Positions 1-7,988 of a DNA stretch of 64,000 bases are shown here, piece after piece (the stretch's first letter is position 1; each line of letters opens with the position of its first letter). The position numbers were made by a program, and so were the translations under genes. Source of the stretch: Ralstonia pickettii DTP0602 (GTDB lineage: Bacteria; Pseudomonadota; Gammaproteobacteria; Burkholderiales; Burkholderiaceae); NCBI GenBank assembly GCA_000471925.1, contig CP006667.1, positions 2,914,001-2,978,000 of the forward strand, written 5' to 3'. A model generated the notes under the pieces. That model saw nothing but the letters and a program-made list of their open reading frames with translations. It did not search any database and was not told the origin of the DNA.

Positions 1-738
1 CGCCGAGAAGATAAAGATCAGCACGTAGAGCCACAGCGTGCCGGCCAGCACGAACGGGAACAGGAAGATCACCGCCGCCGACGACACCCACAGCAGCGTC
101 GGCGCCGAGCCCAGCAGGCCCACCGCCACGCCGATCACCAGCAGCGGCGTGCGGTGGCGGCGCACCAGCGTCTTGCGCTCTTCGGCACTGGCATGGTCGG
201 CGAGCGCGTCATAGGTCATCACGCGGTAGGTCAGCCAGCCCCACAGCACCGGCGGGATCAGCGCAAAGAATGGCGGGATCAGCCACAGCGGCAGCGTCAC
301 CACCACCAGCAACAGGAAGACGACGGTGCTGCCGAGCGAGTGCAACACGCTGCCGAGCACACTGCCGCCATGGGACTTGCTCAGATCGGGATAGCCGCGC
401 TCGAGATGACGCACTACCGCCGGCACCGAGAACACGCCGATAAACATCAGCATGGAGGCAATCACCAGCGGGACCGCCAGCGCCGCGACAAACAGCGGCG
501 CCACCACGGCCCGCATCGACTGCAGGCCGAACCAGTCCAGCACGCTGTAGATCCAGCTGGTCAGGATGGAGGTTTCGAGGAAGCCGCGCGTGGCGGTCAT
601 GATGGGGTCCCAGCCCCACCACAGGAGGCCGCCCCACAGCAGCGTGGCCAGGACGAAAGGCAGCACGGTCAGCATCAGCATGCGGGGATGCAACTGGCTG
701 ACGAGGGCGCGGCCAAACGAGCGGAAAATATCGTTCAT
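1..738 (-). CDS. EI24 domain membrane protein (partial, 3' end outside window)
   Basis: The visible 246 codons start at the ATG at 738 and run off the left edge without a stop. The protein is a polytopic inner-membrane protein with hydrophobic stretches at about residues 20-43, 76-105, 137-170 and 197-245, the last reaching the window edge. The pattern of paired long hydrophobic hairpins with WLIPP and LWGWLTYRV around residues 152-173 resembles the EI24/CysZ-like family; the sulfate-transport role of CysZ itself cannot be assumed. It is on the same strand as the hydroxylase gene upstream but 165 bp away, so co-transcription is uncertain. This frame is the only long open frame covering the left edge; overlapping frames on both strands are compositional shadows. 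Confidence 0.75.
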   Translation of the reverse strand, partial: MNDIFRSFGRALVSQLHPRMLMLTVLPFVLATLLWGGLLWWGWDPIMTATRGFLETSILTSWIYSVLDWFGLQSMRAVVAPLFVAALAVPLVIASMLMFIGVFSVPAVVRHLERGYPDLSKSHGGSVLGSVLHSLGSTVVFLLLVVVTLPLWLIPPFFALIPPVLWGWLTYRVMTYDALADHASAEERKTLVRRHRTPLLVIGVAVGLLGSAPTLLWVSSAAVIFLFPFVLAGTLWLYVLIFIFSA

Positions 739-903
739 GCAGTCGATGGCAAACAGGAGGAAAGGCGCCGGGCGCGGCGGAAGTCCGTATGGAAGTCCAG
801 ATGTGCCGGACCGGCGGCGACCCGGAACACTAGCATACGCCACTTGCCGCCGCGGCGCGCCATCGGGCGCCGCGGGTGGAGGAATGCCTCGAAACCGCCC
901 GCT

Positions 904-1878
904 TCAGCGCAGCCGCAGCAGGCGCTTGATGCCGTACCACTGGTGGGCCAGGAAGCCCGCGCCGTAGTCGTGGCCCTTGCCCACCGGTGGTGGCAGCTGA
1001 TCGCGGATGCCGGTCGGGTGGTAGGTCTCGGTGAACACCGCAGTGCCGAACAGCATGTCCCACCACGGGAAGATCACGCCGAAGTTGCAGCCGCCCAGGC
1101 GCGTCGGGGCGCCGTTTGCTTCATGCCCGATACCTACCGCGTGGTGGGTGCGGTGAAAGCGCGGCGAAATCAGCAGGCGCTCGCCGAGCGCACCGAAATG
1201 CAGCCGCACGTTGGCATGCTGCAGGCTCTGCAGCAGCTGCGACAGCGCCACCAGCAGCACATACTGCGACGGCTCCACGCCAACGCCCAGCGCCACCAGC
1301 GCGAACACGAAGTCGCGCAGCATGTCGTCGAGCAGGTGGTTGCGGTTGTCGCTCCATAGCGTCATCTGGCGCTGGCTGTGGTGCACCGCGTGCAGGTGCC
1401 ACCACCAGCGAAACGTGTGCGACAGTCGGTGGTACCAGTAGTCGAGCAGGTCGAACAGCAGCAGGTAGACGTAGAAGCTGACCAGCGGCACCGAGGTCAC
1501 GCCCGGCCACCAGTCTTCGACGTTGATGCGGTGCCAGCCCATCAGCCGCACGTGGCCTTCGATGGCGTCGGTCAGCGGCGCCAGCAGGAAGAACATGGCC
1601 AGCCGGAACAGCCCCAGCCGATGGATCACCGTATAGAACATGTCGGTGCGGATCGCGGCGCGGTCGGCCACCGGCTCGACCGGGCGCCACTTCTCCAGCG
1701 GGCCCAGGATCAGCGCCATCACGACAAGCTGCACCAGCCCCACCAGCAGCCATTCCGTGCCGGTGAAGGCCTCCTCGGCATAGCGGCCAAACCCGAGGTC
1801 GTAGACCACGGGCAGCACCACGCCCTGGAACAGCGCGCCTTCGACCAGGCCGATCCAACCGTTGAGCGTCTCCCACAT
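904..1878 (-). CDS. sterol desaturase / fatty acid hydroxylase family protein
   Basis: This 324-aa integral membrane di-iron oxygenase carries the family's three histidine clusters: HRLSH (150-154), HAVHH (163-167) and HRTHH (242-246). Hydrophobic segments at about 43-60, 92-105, 130-147 and 190-220 place the cluster at the cytoplasmic membrane face. Family members hydroxylate or desaturate lipid chains (sterols, fatty acids, alkylglycerols); the bacterial substrate here is unknown. The ATG overlaps the stop of the upstream deacetylase by one base (TAATG at 1876-1880), so the two are probably translated in a coupled way. That pairing suggests modification of an envelope lipid or glycolipid, which is inference. 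Confidence 0.85.
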   Translation of the reverse strand: MWETLNGWIGLVEGALFQGVVLPVVYDLGFGRYAEEAFTGTEWLLVGLVQLVVMALILGPLEKWRPVEPVADRAAIRTDMFYTVIHRLGLFRLAMFFLLAPLTDAIEGHVRLMGWHRINVEDWWPGVTSVPLVSFYVYLLLFDLLDYWYHRLSHTFRWWWHLHAVHHSQRQMTLWSDNRNHLLDDMLRDFVFALVALGVGVEPSQYVLLVALSQLLQSLQHANVRLHFGALGERLLISPRFHRTHHAVGIGHEANGAPTRLGGCNFGVIFPWWDMLFGTAVFTETYHPTGIRDQLPPPVGKGHDYGAGFLAHQWYGIKRLLRLR

Positions 1879-2753
1879 TACCGCCTGCCCTCCTGTTGTC
1901 CGTTGGCCTTCGCCGTGCTTGCCGCGTGGCGGGCAATCCAGTCACGGTAGGCCGGATGCTCGCGCAGCGTCGCGAAGCAGAAGCCCTTGCGCTCCAGGCC
2001 GGCGAGCAGCGGCTCCAGCACGCCGGGCGCCCAGGGGTCCTTGCGCGACCAGATGCCCAGGTGCGCCATGGTGATGTCGCCGTCGCGCAGGTTGGCCAGC
2101 GCGCGCTCGAGCAGCACCGCATTGGGATACCGGTCCGACGCCAGCTCATCGCCCAGAAAACCCGGCGGTGCCCAGCCGACGTGGCGGAAGCCGCACTGCT
2201 CGCCCCACTGCAGCGTCTGCGGTGCGGTGCGCCCGCCCGGAGCGCGCCACAGCGGCACCATGTCGGCGCCGGTCATGCCGCGAAAGGCCTCGGCGCTGCG
2301 GCGCAACTCGCGGCAGAAGCCGGCGGCGTCCATCGCCATGTCCTTGCCCGCCTGCGCGCCGAACTGCGGCCGCATGGTCACCTGCCCAGCGCGCACGCCG
2401 CGCAGGTAGACGTGGTCGAAAGTATGTGTGCCGAAGGCGTGGCCATCCGCCACCAGCGCCTTCCAGTACGGCGCCCAGGACGAATCGAGCGAGCTGTCCT
2501 GGCGCACCGTGGGCTCGTTGGCCAGGAAGAAGGTGGCGCGGATATGGTGGCGGCGCAGCGTGTCGGCGATCAACTGCGCCTGGCTCATGCTGCCGGTATC
2601 GAAGGTCAGGTACAGCGTGCCGGCCGGGCAGGACTTTGCTGCAGGCTGGCCGGCGTCGGCCGCCTGCAGCGCGGACGGCAACGCGCAGGCGAGCGCCAGC
2701 GCGGCCAGGATCTTCCTGAGCCGCCCGGATCGCGAAGCCTTGGTGTCGCGCAT
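1878..2753 (-). CDS. polysaccharide deacetylase (NodB-like) family protein, exported
   Basis: The 291-aa protein has a basic then hydrophobic N-terminus ending ALQAAD (about 1-32), a likely signal peptide, so it should act in the periplasm. NodB homology motifs are visible: TFDTGS (50-55), GTHTFDH (108-114), WRAPGG (169-174) and the late MAHLGIW (about 244-250). The family removes N-acetyl groups from sugars using a divalent metal held by one Asp and two His. Here motif 1 reads TFDT rather than TFDD, so the usual metal-binding second Asp is Thr while the catalytic-base Asp and both motif-2 His are kept. It sits between a beta-propeller gene (19 bp upstream) and the hydroxylase (1-bp overlap), an apparent operon. 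Confidence 0.85.
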   Translation of the reverse strand: MRDTKASRSGRLRKILAALALACALPSALQAADAGQPAAKSCPAGTLYLTFDTGSMSQAQLIADTLRRHHIRATFFLANEPTVRQDSSLDSSWAPYWKALVADGHAFGTHTFDHVYLRGVRAGQVTMRPQFGAQAGKDMAMDAAGFCRELRRSAEAFRGMTGADMVPLWRAPGGRTAPQTLQWGEQCGFRHVGWAPPGFLGDELASDRYPNAVLLERALANLRDGDITMAHLGIWSRKDPWAPGVLEPLLAGLERKGFCFATLREHPAYRDWIARHAASTAKANGQQEGRR

Positions 2754-2772
2754 GGTTCCTGCCCTGCCTCGT

Positions 2773-3759
2773 TCAATACAGCGGCGCGCGCGTGCGGAAA
2801 TAGATACCGTGCGGCGAGCGCCCGACGCGCACGGTCTTGACCAGCTTGCGATTTGCCACGTCGATCAGGCCGACCGAGCGCGCCCAGCGGAAGGTGACCC
2901 ACAGCGTCTTGCCGTCGGCGGTCAGTTCCATGTCGTCCGGGCCTGGCGGCAGGCCGGTGATATCGCCTATCTTGGTCAGCGTCTGCTGGTCGATGATGCT
3001 GATGCTGCCGGTCACGCGGTTGCTCAGGAACAGGTGGCGCTTGTCGCCCACGGCGCGGAAGTTGTGCGCGCCCTTGCCGGTCTGGATCTGCTTGACCACG
3101 GTGCGGGTGCGCCAGTCGATCACGGCCACATAATCCGCGCCAGTCATGCCGACCAGCAGGTATTTCTGGTCCGGCGTGACCCAGATGCCCGCCGGCGCCG
3201 AGCCGGTCTCCATGCGCCACATCACGTTCTGCGTGACCAGGTCGATGGCGACCACCTCGTTGGAATCCTGCAGCGTAATAAAGGCGATGCGGCTGTCAGT
3301 GGTAAAGGCGATATGGCTGGGGGTTTTGGCCAGCGGAAACTGCTTGGCCAGCTTCAGCGCCTTGCCGTCCCAGCGATACAGGTCGACCCGGTCGAGCCGG
3401 TTGCCGGTGGCGACGAACCACTTCTGGTCCGGCGAAAAGCCGATCTGGTACGGGTCGTCGACATTCGGCACGCGCTGCTGAACCTTGCCGCTGACGGGAT
3501 CCAGGAACACCAGGTCATTGCCGACCGCATTGGCGACGATCAGCGATTTGTCGTCCGGCGTCGCGATCAGATGGTGCGGCTCCTTGCCGATCGGGAAGGT
3601 GTCGAGAACCTTCTGCGAATCCTTGTCGATCAGCGTGACCGTTGCATCACCCGAATTGAGGATCACCACCACTTCCGCCGATACCGGTGCGGCCAGCAGG
3701 CCCAGCGCCAGGGCGCCCACCGTGATCCCACCAGCCACAACACGACGCAATGCGAACAT
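2773..3759 (-). CDS. periplasmic YVTN-type beta-propeller repeat protein
   Basis: This 328-aa protein begins with a signal peptide ending APVSAEV (about 1-29). The body is a tandem series of roughly 40-residue beta-propeller blades, each with a pattern such as VAIDLVTQN, VAVIDWRTRTV and ISIIDQQTLT and with PDQKW / PDQKYLLV turns. This is the YVTN/cytochrome-d1-like repeat class that forms seven-bladed propellers. No heme motif or catalytic residues are seen, so a scaffold or ligand-binding role is likelier than an enzyme. It is the first gene of a set with the deacetylase (19 bp downstream) and the hydroxylase; a shared envelope function is inference. Confidence 0.8.
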   Translation of the reverse strand: MFALRRVVAGGITVGALALGLLAAPVSAEVVVILNSGDATVTLIDKDSQKVLDTFPIGKEPHHLIATPDDKSLIVANAVGNDLVFLDPVSGKVQQRVPNVDDPYQIGFSPDQKWFVATGNRLDRVDLYRWDGKALKLAKQFPLAKTPSHIAFTTDSRIAFITLQDSNEVVAIDLVTQNVMWRMETGSAPAGIWVTPDQKYLLVGMTGADYVAVIDWRTRTVVKQIQTGKGAHNFRAVGDKRHLFLSNRVTGSISIIDQQTLTKIGDITGLPPGPDDMELTADGKTLWVTFRWARSVGLIDVANRKLVKTVRVGRSPHGIYFRTRAPLY

Positions 3760-3912
3760 AAGACCCGCTAAGAGAATACCGAACCGGCGATTCTAACGTT
3801 TGGGCGCGGCAATCCGCTGACGTCCCGGCTGACGACAGACAAGAATTCAGCAGAATGTTGCGCCGGCACGACCAACGGCCGCTCACAGCGGCTCCCGACG
3901 GCTCCCGGCTGC

Positions 3913-6900
3913 TCAGCGCTGCATCGATTCCCACACTTTCTGCAGCCGCTTAACCGACATCGGCACCGGGGTGCGCAGCTCCTGCGCGAACAGCGCGATG
4001 CGCAGCTCCTCCAGCATCCAGCGGAATTCCTCCAGCCGCGCATCCTCGCCGCCCCGGCCCTGGGTGCGGAGCTGTTTTTCCGCCCGCTGCCACTGCTGCA
4101 CCAGCGGCGCTATCTCCTGCACGCGCTGGCTGTCGCGCCCCGGGTCGCCCTTGAGCTTGTCCACGCGCATGGCGATGCCCTTCAGGTAGCGCGGGAAATG
4201 AACCAGCTGCGTGTATGGGTTCTCGTCGATAAAGCGCTTGCCCATCAGCCGGCCAAGCTGGCTTTCCATGTCTGCGTAGGCCGCGGGGAACGGCTTGGCC
4301 TGCAGCAGCTTGCGCGGCAGGCTGGCGTATTCGGCAAGGATGGCGCCCACCAGCCGCGCGATTTCCTGAGCCAGCAGCGACAGCCGGGTGCGCCCTTCGT
4401 CCTTGCGGGCATTGAACTCGGCCTCGTTACGCGGCAGCGGCGCCTGCAGGCAGGCACGTTCCAGCGCCAGCATGACGATCTGGTCGCGCAGCATTTCCTG
4501 CGTGCCCAGCGTCATGTACTGCATCGCCATCTGCTGCAGGCCCGGGATGTTCTTCTCGATGAACTTGACCTGCTCGCGCAGCTGCAGCGCGAACAGCCGG
4601 CGCAGCCCCAGGTAGTGGATGCGGGCCGCTTCCTGCGGGTCGTCGAAGACTTCCACGTCGCAGTGCGTGCTGCGGTCGACCAGTGCCGGGTAGCCGAACA
4701 GGGTCTGGCTGCCCTTGCGGATCTCCAGCAGCTCGGGCAGTTCGCCGAAGCTCCAGCCGGTCAGGTTCTCATACTTGCCAGGCTCGGCCGCGGCCAGCGG
4801 CGCCGCCTGGTCCGGGGACTGGGTGGCCGCCTGTGCCGCCGCTTGTGCCGCGACCCGCTGGAACGATTGCTGCGCCTGCCCGCCCAGCTCGCCACGGAGC
4901 TGGGCCAGATTGCGGCCCATATCGAGCTGGCGGCCGTGCTCGTCGATCACCTTGAAGTTCATCGAGTGGTGCGCGGGCAGCGTTTCCAGCTTGAAATCGG
5001 CGCGCTTGACCATGGTGCCAGTCTGCTCGCGGATATCGGCAATCAGCACGTCGAGCAACTCGCCCTCGCCGAACGGCTGGCGCGCGACAAACCCCGCTGC
5101 GTACTCCGGCAGCGGCACGCAGTGGCGGCGCAGCTTCTGCGGCAGCGACTTGAGCAGCAGGTGCACCTTCTCCTTGATCATGCCCGGCACCAGCCAGTCG
5201 GCGCGCTCCTGCCGCACCTGGTTGAGCGCGTACAGCGGCACGGTCAGCGTCACGCCGTCGCGGTGGCTGCCCGGCTCGAAGTGGTAAGTCAGCCCCATGT
5301 CGACCCCGGCCACGTTCATGGCCTTGGGAAACAGATCGGTGGTGATGCCGGCCGCCTCGTGCCGCATCAGCTCGTCGCGGTTCAGGTAGAGCAGCTTGCG
5401 GTCTTTGGCGCTCTCAGCCTGGTACCACTGCTCGAAGGTGGCCTGCTGGTTGATATCCGCCGGGATCGCGCCATCGTAGAAGGCGTAGATCAGCTCGTCG
5501 TCGACGAGCACGTCCTGGCGGCGCGACTTGTGCTCCAGGTTCTCGATCTCGCGCACCAGGCGCTGGTTATGGGCGTAGAACGGCAGGCGCGTGTCGAACT
5601 CGCCCTCGACCAGCGCGCGGCGGATAAAGAGCTCGCGTGCTTCCTTCGGGTTCATCGGCCCGTAGTGGACGCGGCGATGCTGATAGACCACCAGACCGTA
5701 CAGCGTGGCGCGTTCCAGCGCCAGCACCTGGCCGGCCTTCTTTTCCCAGTGCGGGTCGCTCCAACTCACCTTGAGCAGGTGGCCGCCGATTTGCTCGAGC
5801 CACTCGGGCTCGATGCGCGCGAGGGTGCGCGCGAACAGCCTGCTGGTTTCGACCAGCTCGGCGGCCACGATCCAGCGCCCCACCTTGCGCGCGATCAGCG
5901 AGCCCGGCCACAGGTGGAACTTGATGCCGCGCGCGCCCAGGTATTCGCGGCCCTTGCCGTCACCGTCCTCGATGCGGCAGCCGACGTTCCCGAGCAAACC
6001 CGTCAGCAGGGCCTTGTGGACCTGCTCGTAGGTGGGCTCGCTGTCGTTCAGCCGCCAGCCTTGCTCCGTGACCGTGGTCAGCAACTGCGAATGGACATCG
6101 CGCCACTCGCGCAGGCGCAGGTGCGACAGGAAGTTGGCCCGGCACTGGTCCTGCAGCTGGCGGTTGGACTTCTTGTGCGCGACCGCGTCCTCGAACCACT
6201 TCCACAGCTTGACCCAGCCCAGGAACTCGGACTTCTCGTCCATGAACTTGCGATGCGCCTGGTCGGCGGCTTCCTGCGCTTCCTGCGGGCGGTCGCGCGG
6301 GTCCTGCACCGATAGTGCGCTGGCGATGATCAGCACCTCGCGCAGGCAATGGTGCTCGCGCGCCGCGAAGATCATGCGCGCAACACGCGGGTCCAGCGGC
6401 AACTTGGCCAGCTGGCGGCCGGTGCCGGTGAGCTGATTGGCGTCGTCGACCGCGCCCAGTTCCTGCAAGAGCTGGTAGCCGTCGGCGACGGCGCGGCCCA
6501 GCGGTGGCTCGATAAACGGGAACGCCTCGATATCGGTCAGCCGTAGCGCCTTCATGCGCAGGATCACCGCGGCCAGCGACGAGCGCAGGATCTCTGGATC
6601 GGTGAAGCGCGGCCGACCGGCGAAATCGGTCTCTTCATACAGCCGGATGCACACGCCGTTGGCCACGCGACCGCAACGGCCGGCGCGCTGGTTGGCGGCG
6701 GCCTGCGAGATCGCCTCGACCTGCAGTTGCTCGACCTTGTTGCGGTAGGAGTAGCGCTTGACGCGCGCCAGCCCGGTATCGACCACGTAGCGGATGCCCG
6801 GCACCGTCAGCGAGGTTTCGGCGACATTGGTCGCCAGCACGATGCGGCGTGCGTTCGACGGCTTGAACACCCGCTCCTGCTCCTGCACCGACAGCCGCGC

Positions 6901-7965
6901 GAACAGCGGCAGGATTTCGGTATGCGGCGGATGGTGCTTGCGCAGCGCCTCGGCGGCTTCGCGGATCTCGCGCTCGCCGGGCAGGAACACCAGCACATCG
7001 CCGGGGCCCACGCGGCACAGTTCGTCCACGGCCTCGACGATACCGTCGTAGAGGTCGCGCTCGCGTGCCTGAGCATTGCGCGGCACGCCACCGGGAGGCA
7101 CGTCCTCGGTGATCGGGCGGTAGCGGACTTCCACGGGGTACAGCCGGCCGCTGACCTCGATCACCGGCGCCGGCTTGCCGTTCGATGCGAAATGCCCGGC
7201 AAAGCGCTGCGCATCGATCGTCGCCGACGTGATGATCACCTTCAGGTCCGGCCGCTTCGGCAGGATCTGGCGCAGGTAGCCGATCAGGAAGTCGATGTTC
7301 AGGCTGCGCTCGTGCGCCTCGTCGATGATGAGGGTGTCATACGCGCGCAGCAGCGGATCGTTCTGGGTTTCGGCCAGCAAAATGCCATCGGTCATCAGCT
7401 TGACCGACGCGCCCGACGACATGGTGTCATTGAAGCGCACCTGATAGCCCACATGCTCGCCCAGCGGCGTGCCGAGTTCCTGCGCGATGCGCTTGGCCGT
7501 CGAGGTGGCAGCGATACGCCGGGGCTGCGTGTGGCCGATCAGGCCCCCACCCTCGCGACCCGGGCCACGCCCGATCGACAGGCAGATCTTGGGGAGCTGC
7601 GTGGTCTTGCCCGAGCCGGTCTCGCCCGACACGATCACCACCTGGCTGGCCAGCAGCGCCGCGGCGATCTCGTCGCGGCGGGCCGAGACCGGCAGGGCCT
7701 CGGGGAAGGTAATCGGCGGCAACGGGTTGACGGGCCGCGGCGGCCGCGGCGGCCGCGCCTCGCGGGGCCCGCGCGGCTGGCGCTGGCCGGGCTCGCCGGC
7801 TGGACGGCCGGCGGCGGGTTCGGGACGGCCGGCTGGCTGTTTTGCCGGCCCCCTGGCCTGATCTCTGGCCGGCCGGGACTGGGCTGGGGACGCGGACTGG
7901 CCGACACCGGCGCTCTGGCGCGGGGAGGCGGGCTTGGGGGGCTGGACTGGACGTTGCTCTGACAT
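3913..7965 (-). CDS. hrpA: ATP-dependent RNA helicase HrpA
   Basis: This 1350-aa DEAH-box helicase matches the family's usual length of about 1300. Walker A GETGSGKT is at 114-121, followed by DEAHERS, the SATID motif III and QRAGRCGR motif VI, then the winged-helix, ratchet and long C-terminal HrpA-specific domain. HrpA unwinds RNA and in E. coli rescues stalled or collided ribosomes. The first 80 residues are a Pro/Arg/Gln-rich, low-complexity extension that is probably disordered. The gene diverges from argA with 23 bp between start codons; a TATAAT on this strand (7979 to 7974) would put the transcript start only a few bases before the ATG. Confidence 0.95.
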   Translation of the reverse strand: MSEQRPVQPPKPASPRQSAGVGQSASPAQSRPARDQARGPAKQPAGRPEPAAGRPAGEPGQRQPRGPREARPPRPPRPVNPLPPITFPEALPVSARRDEIAAALLASQVVIVSGETGSGKTTQLPKICLSIGRGPGREGGGLIGHTQPRRIAATSTAKRIAQELGTPLGEHVGYQVRFNDTMSSGASVKLMTDGILLAETQNDPLLRAYDTLIIDEAHERSLNIDFLIGYLRQILPKRPDLKVIITSATIDAQRFAGHFASNGKPAPVIEVSGRLYPVEVRYRPITEDVPPGGVPRNAQARERDLYDGIVEAVDELCRVGPGDVLVFLPGEREIREAAEALRKHHPPHTEILPLFARLSVQEQERVFKPSNARRIVLATNVAETSLTVPGIRYVVDTGLARVKRYSYRNKVEQLQVEAISQAAANQRAGRCGRVANGVCIRLYEETDFAGRPRFTDPEILRSSLAAVILRMKALRLTDIEAFPFIEPPLGRAVADGYQLLQELGAVDDANQLTGTGRQLAKLPLDPRVARMIFAAREHHCLREVLIIASALSVQDPRDRPQEAQEAADQAHRKFMDEKSEFLGWVKLWKWFEDAVAHKKSNRQLQDQCRANFLSHLRLREWRDVHSQLLTTVTEQGWRLNDSEPTYEQVHKALLTGLLGNVGCRIEDGDGKGREYLGARGIKFHLWPGSLIARKVGRWIVAAELVETSRLFARTLARIEPEWLEQIGGHLLKVSWSDPHWEKKAGQVLALERATLYGLVVYQHRRVHYGPMNPKEARELFIRRALVEGEFDTRLPFYAHNQRLVREIENLEHKSRRQDVLVDDELIYAFYDGAIPADINQQATFEQWYQAESAKDRKLLYLNRDELMRHEAAGITTDLFPKAMNVAGVDMGLTYHFEPGSHRDGVTLTVPLYALNQVRQERADWLVPGMIKEKVHLLLKSLPQKLRRHCVPLPEYAAGFVARQPFGEGELLDVLIADIREQTGTMVKRADFKLETLPAHHSMNFKVIDEHGRQLDMGRNLAQLRGELGGQAQQSFQRVAAQAAAQAATQSPDQAAPLAAAEPGKYENLTGWSFGELPELLEIRKGSQTLFGYPALVDRSTHCDVEVFDDPQEAARIHYLGLRRLFALQLREQVKFIEKNIPGLQQMAMQYMTLGTQEMLRDQIVMLALERACLQAPLPRNEAEFNARKDEGRTRLSLLAQEIARLVGAILAEYASLPRKLLQAKPFPAAYADMESQLGRLMGKRFIDENPYTQLVHFPRYLKGIAMRVDKLKGDPGRDSQRVQEIAPLVQQWQRAEKQLRTQGRGGEDARLEEFRWMLEELRIALFAQELRTPVPMSVKRLQKVWESMQR

Positions 7966-7981
7966 TGGCCGGGATTATAAT
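7954..7981 (+). promoter_or_regulatory. candidate sigma70 promoter of argA, palindromic -10
   Basis: TTGCTC (7954-7959), a 16-bp spacer and a perfect TATAAT (7976-7981) face argA. The expected transcript start at about 7988 coincides with the ATG at 7989, so the mRNA would be leaderless or translation would begin further in. The -10 lies in the palindrome ATTATAAT (7974-7981), so the same bases also give a TATAAT for hrpA on the other strand, with only a poor -35 (TTCTGG, rc of 7996-8001). Confidence 0.5.
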
Positions 7982-7988
7982 CCGCGGC

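Noticed and set aside
154..1359. 401-codon plus-strand ORF rich in His, Gln and Arg
   Set aside because: It is antisense to the EI24 and hydroxylase genes, which carry clear family motifs; the composition is typical of the shadow frame of GC-rich genes.
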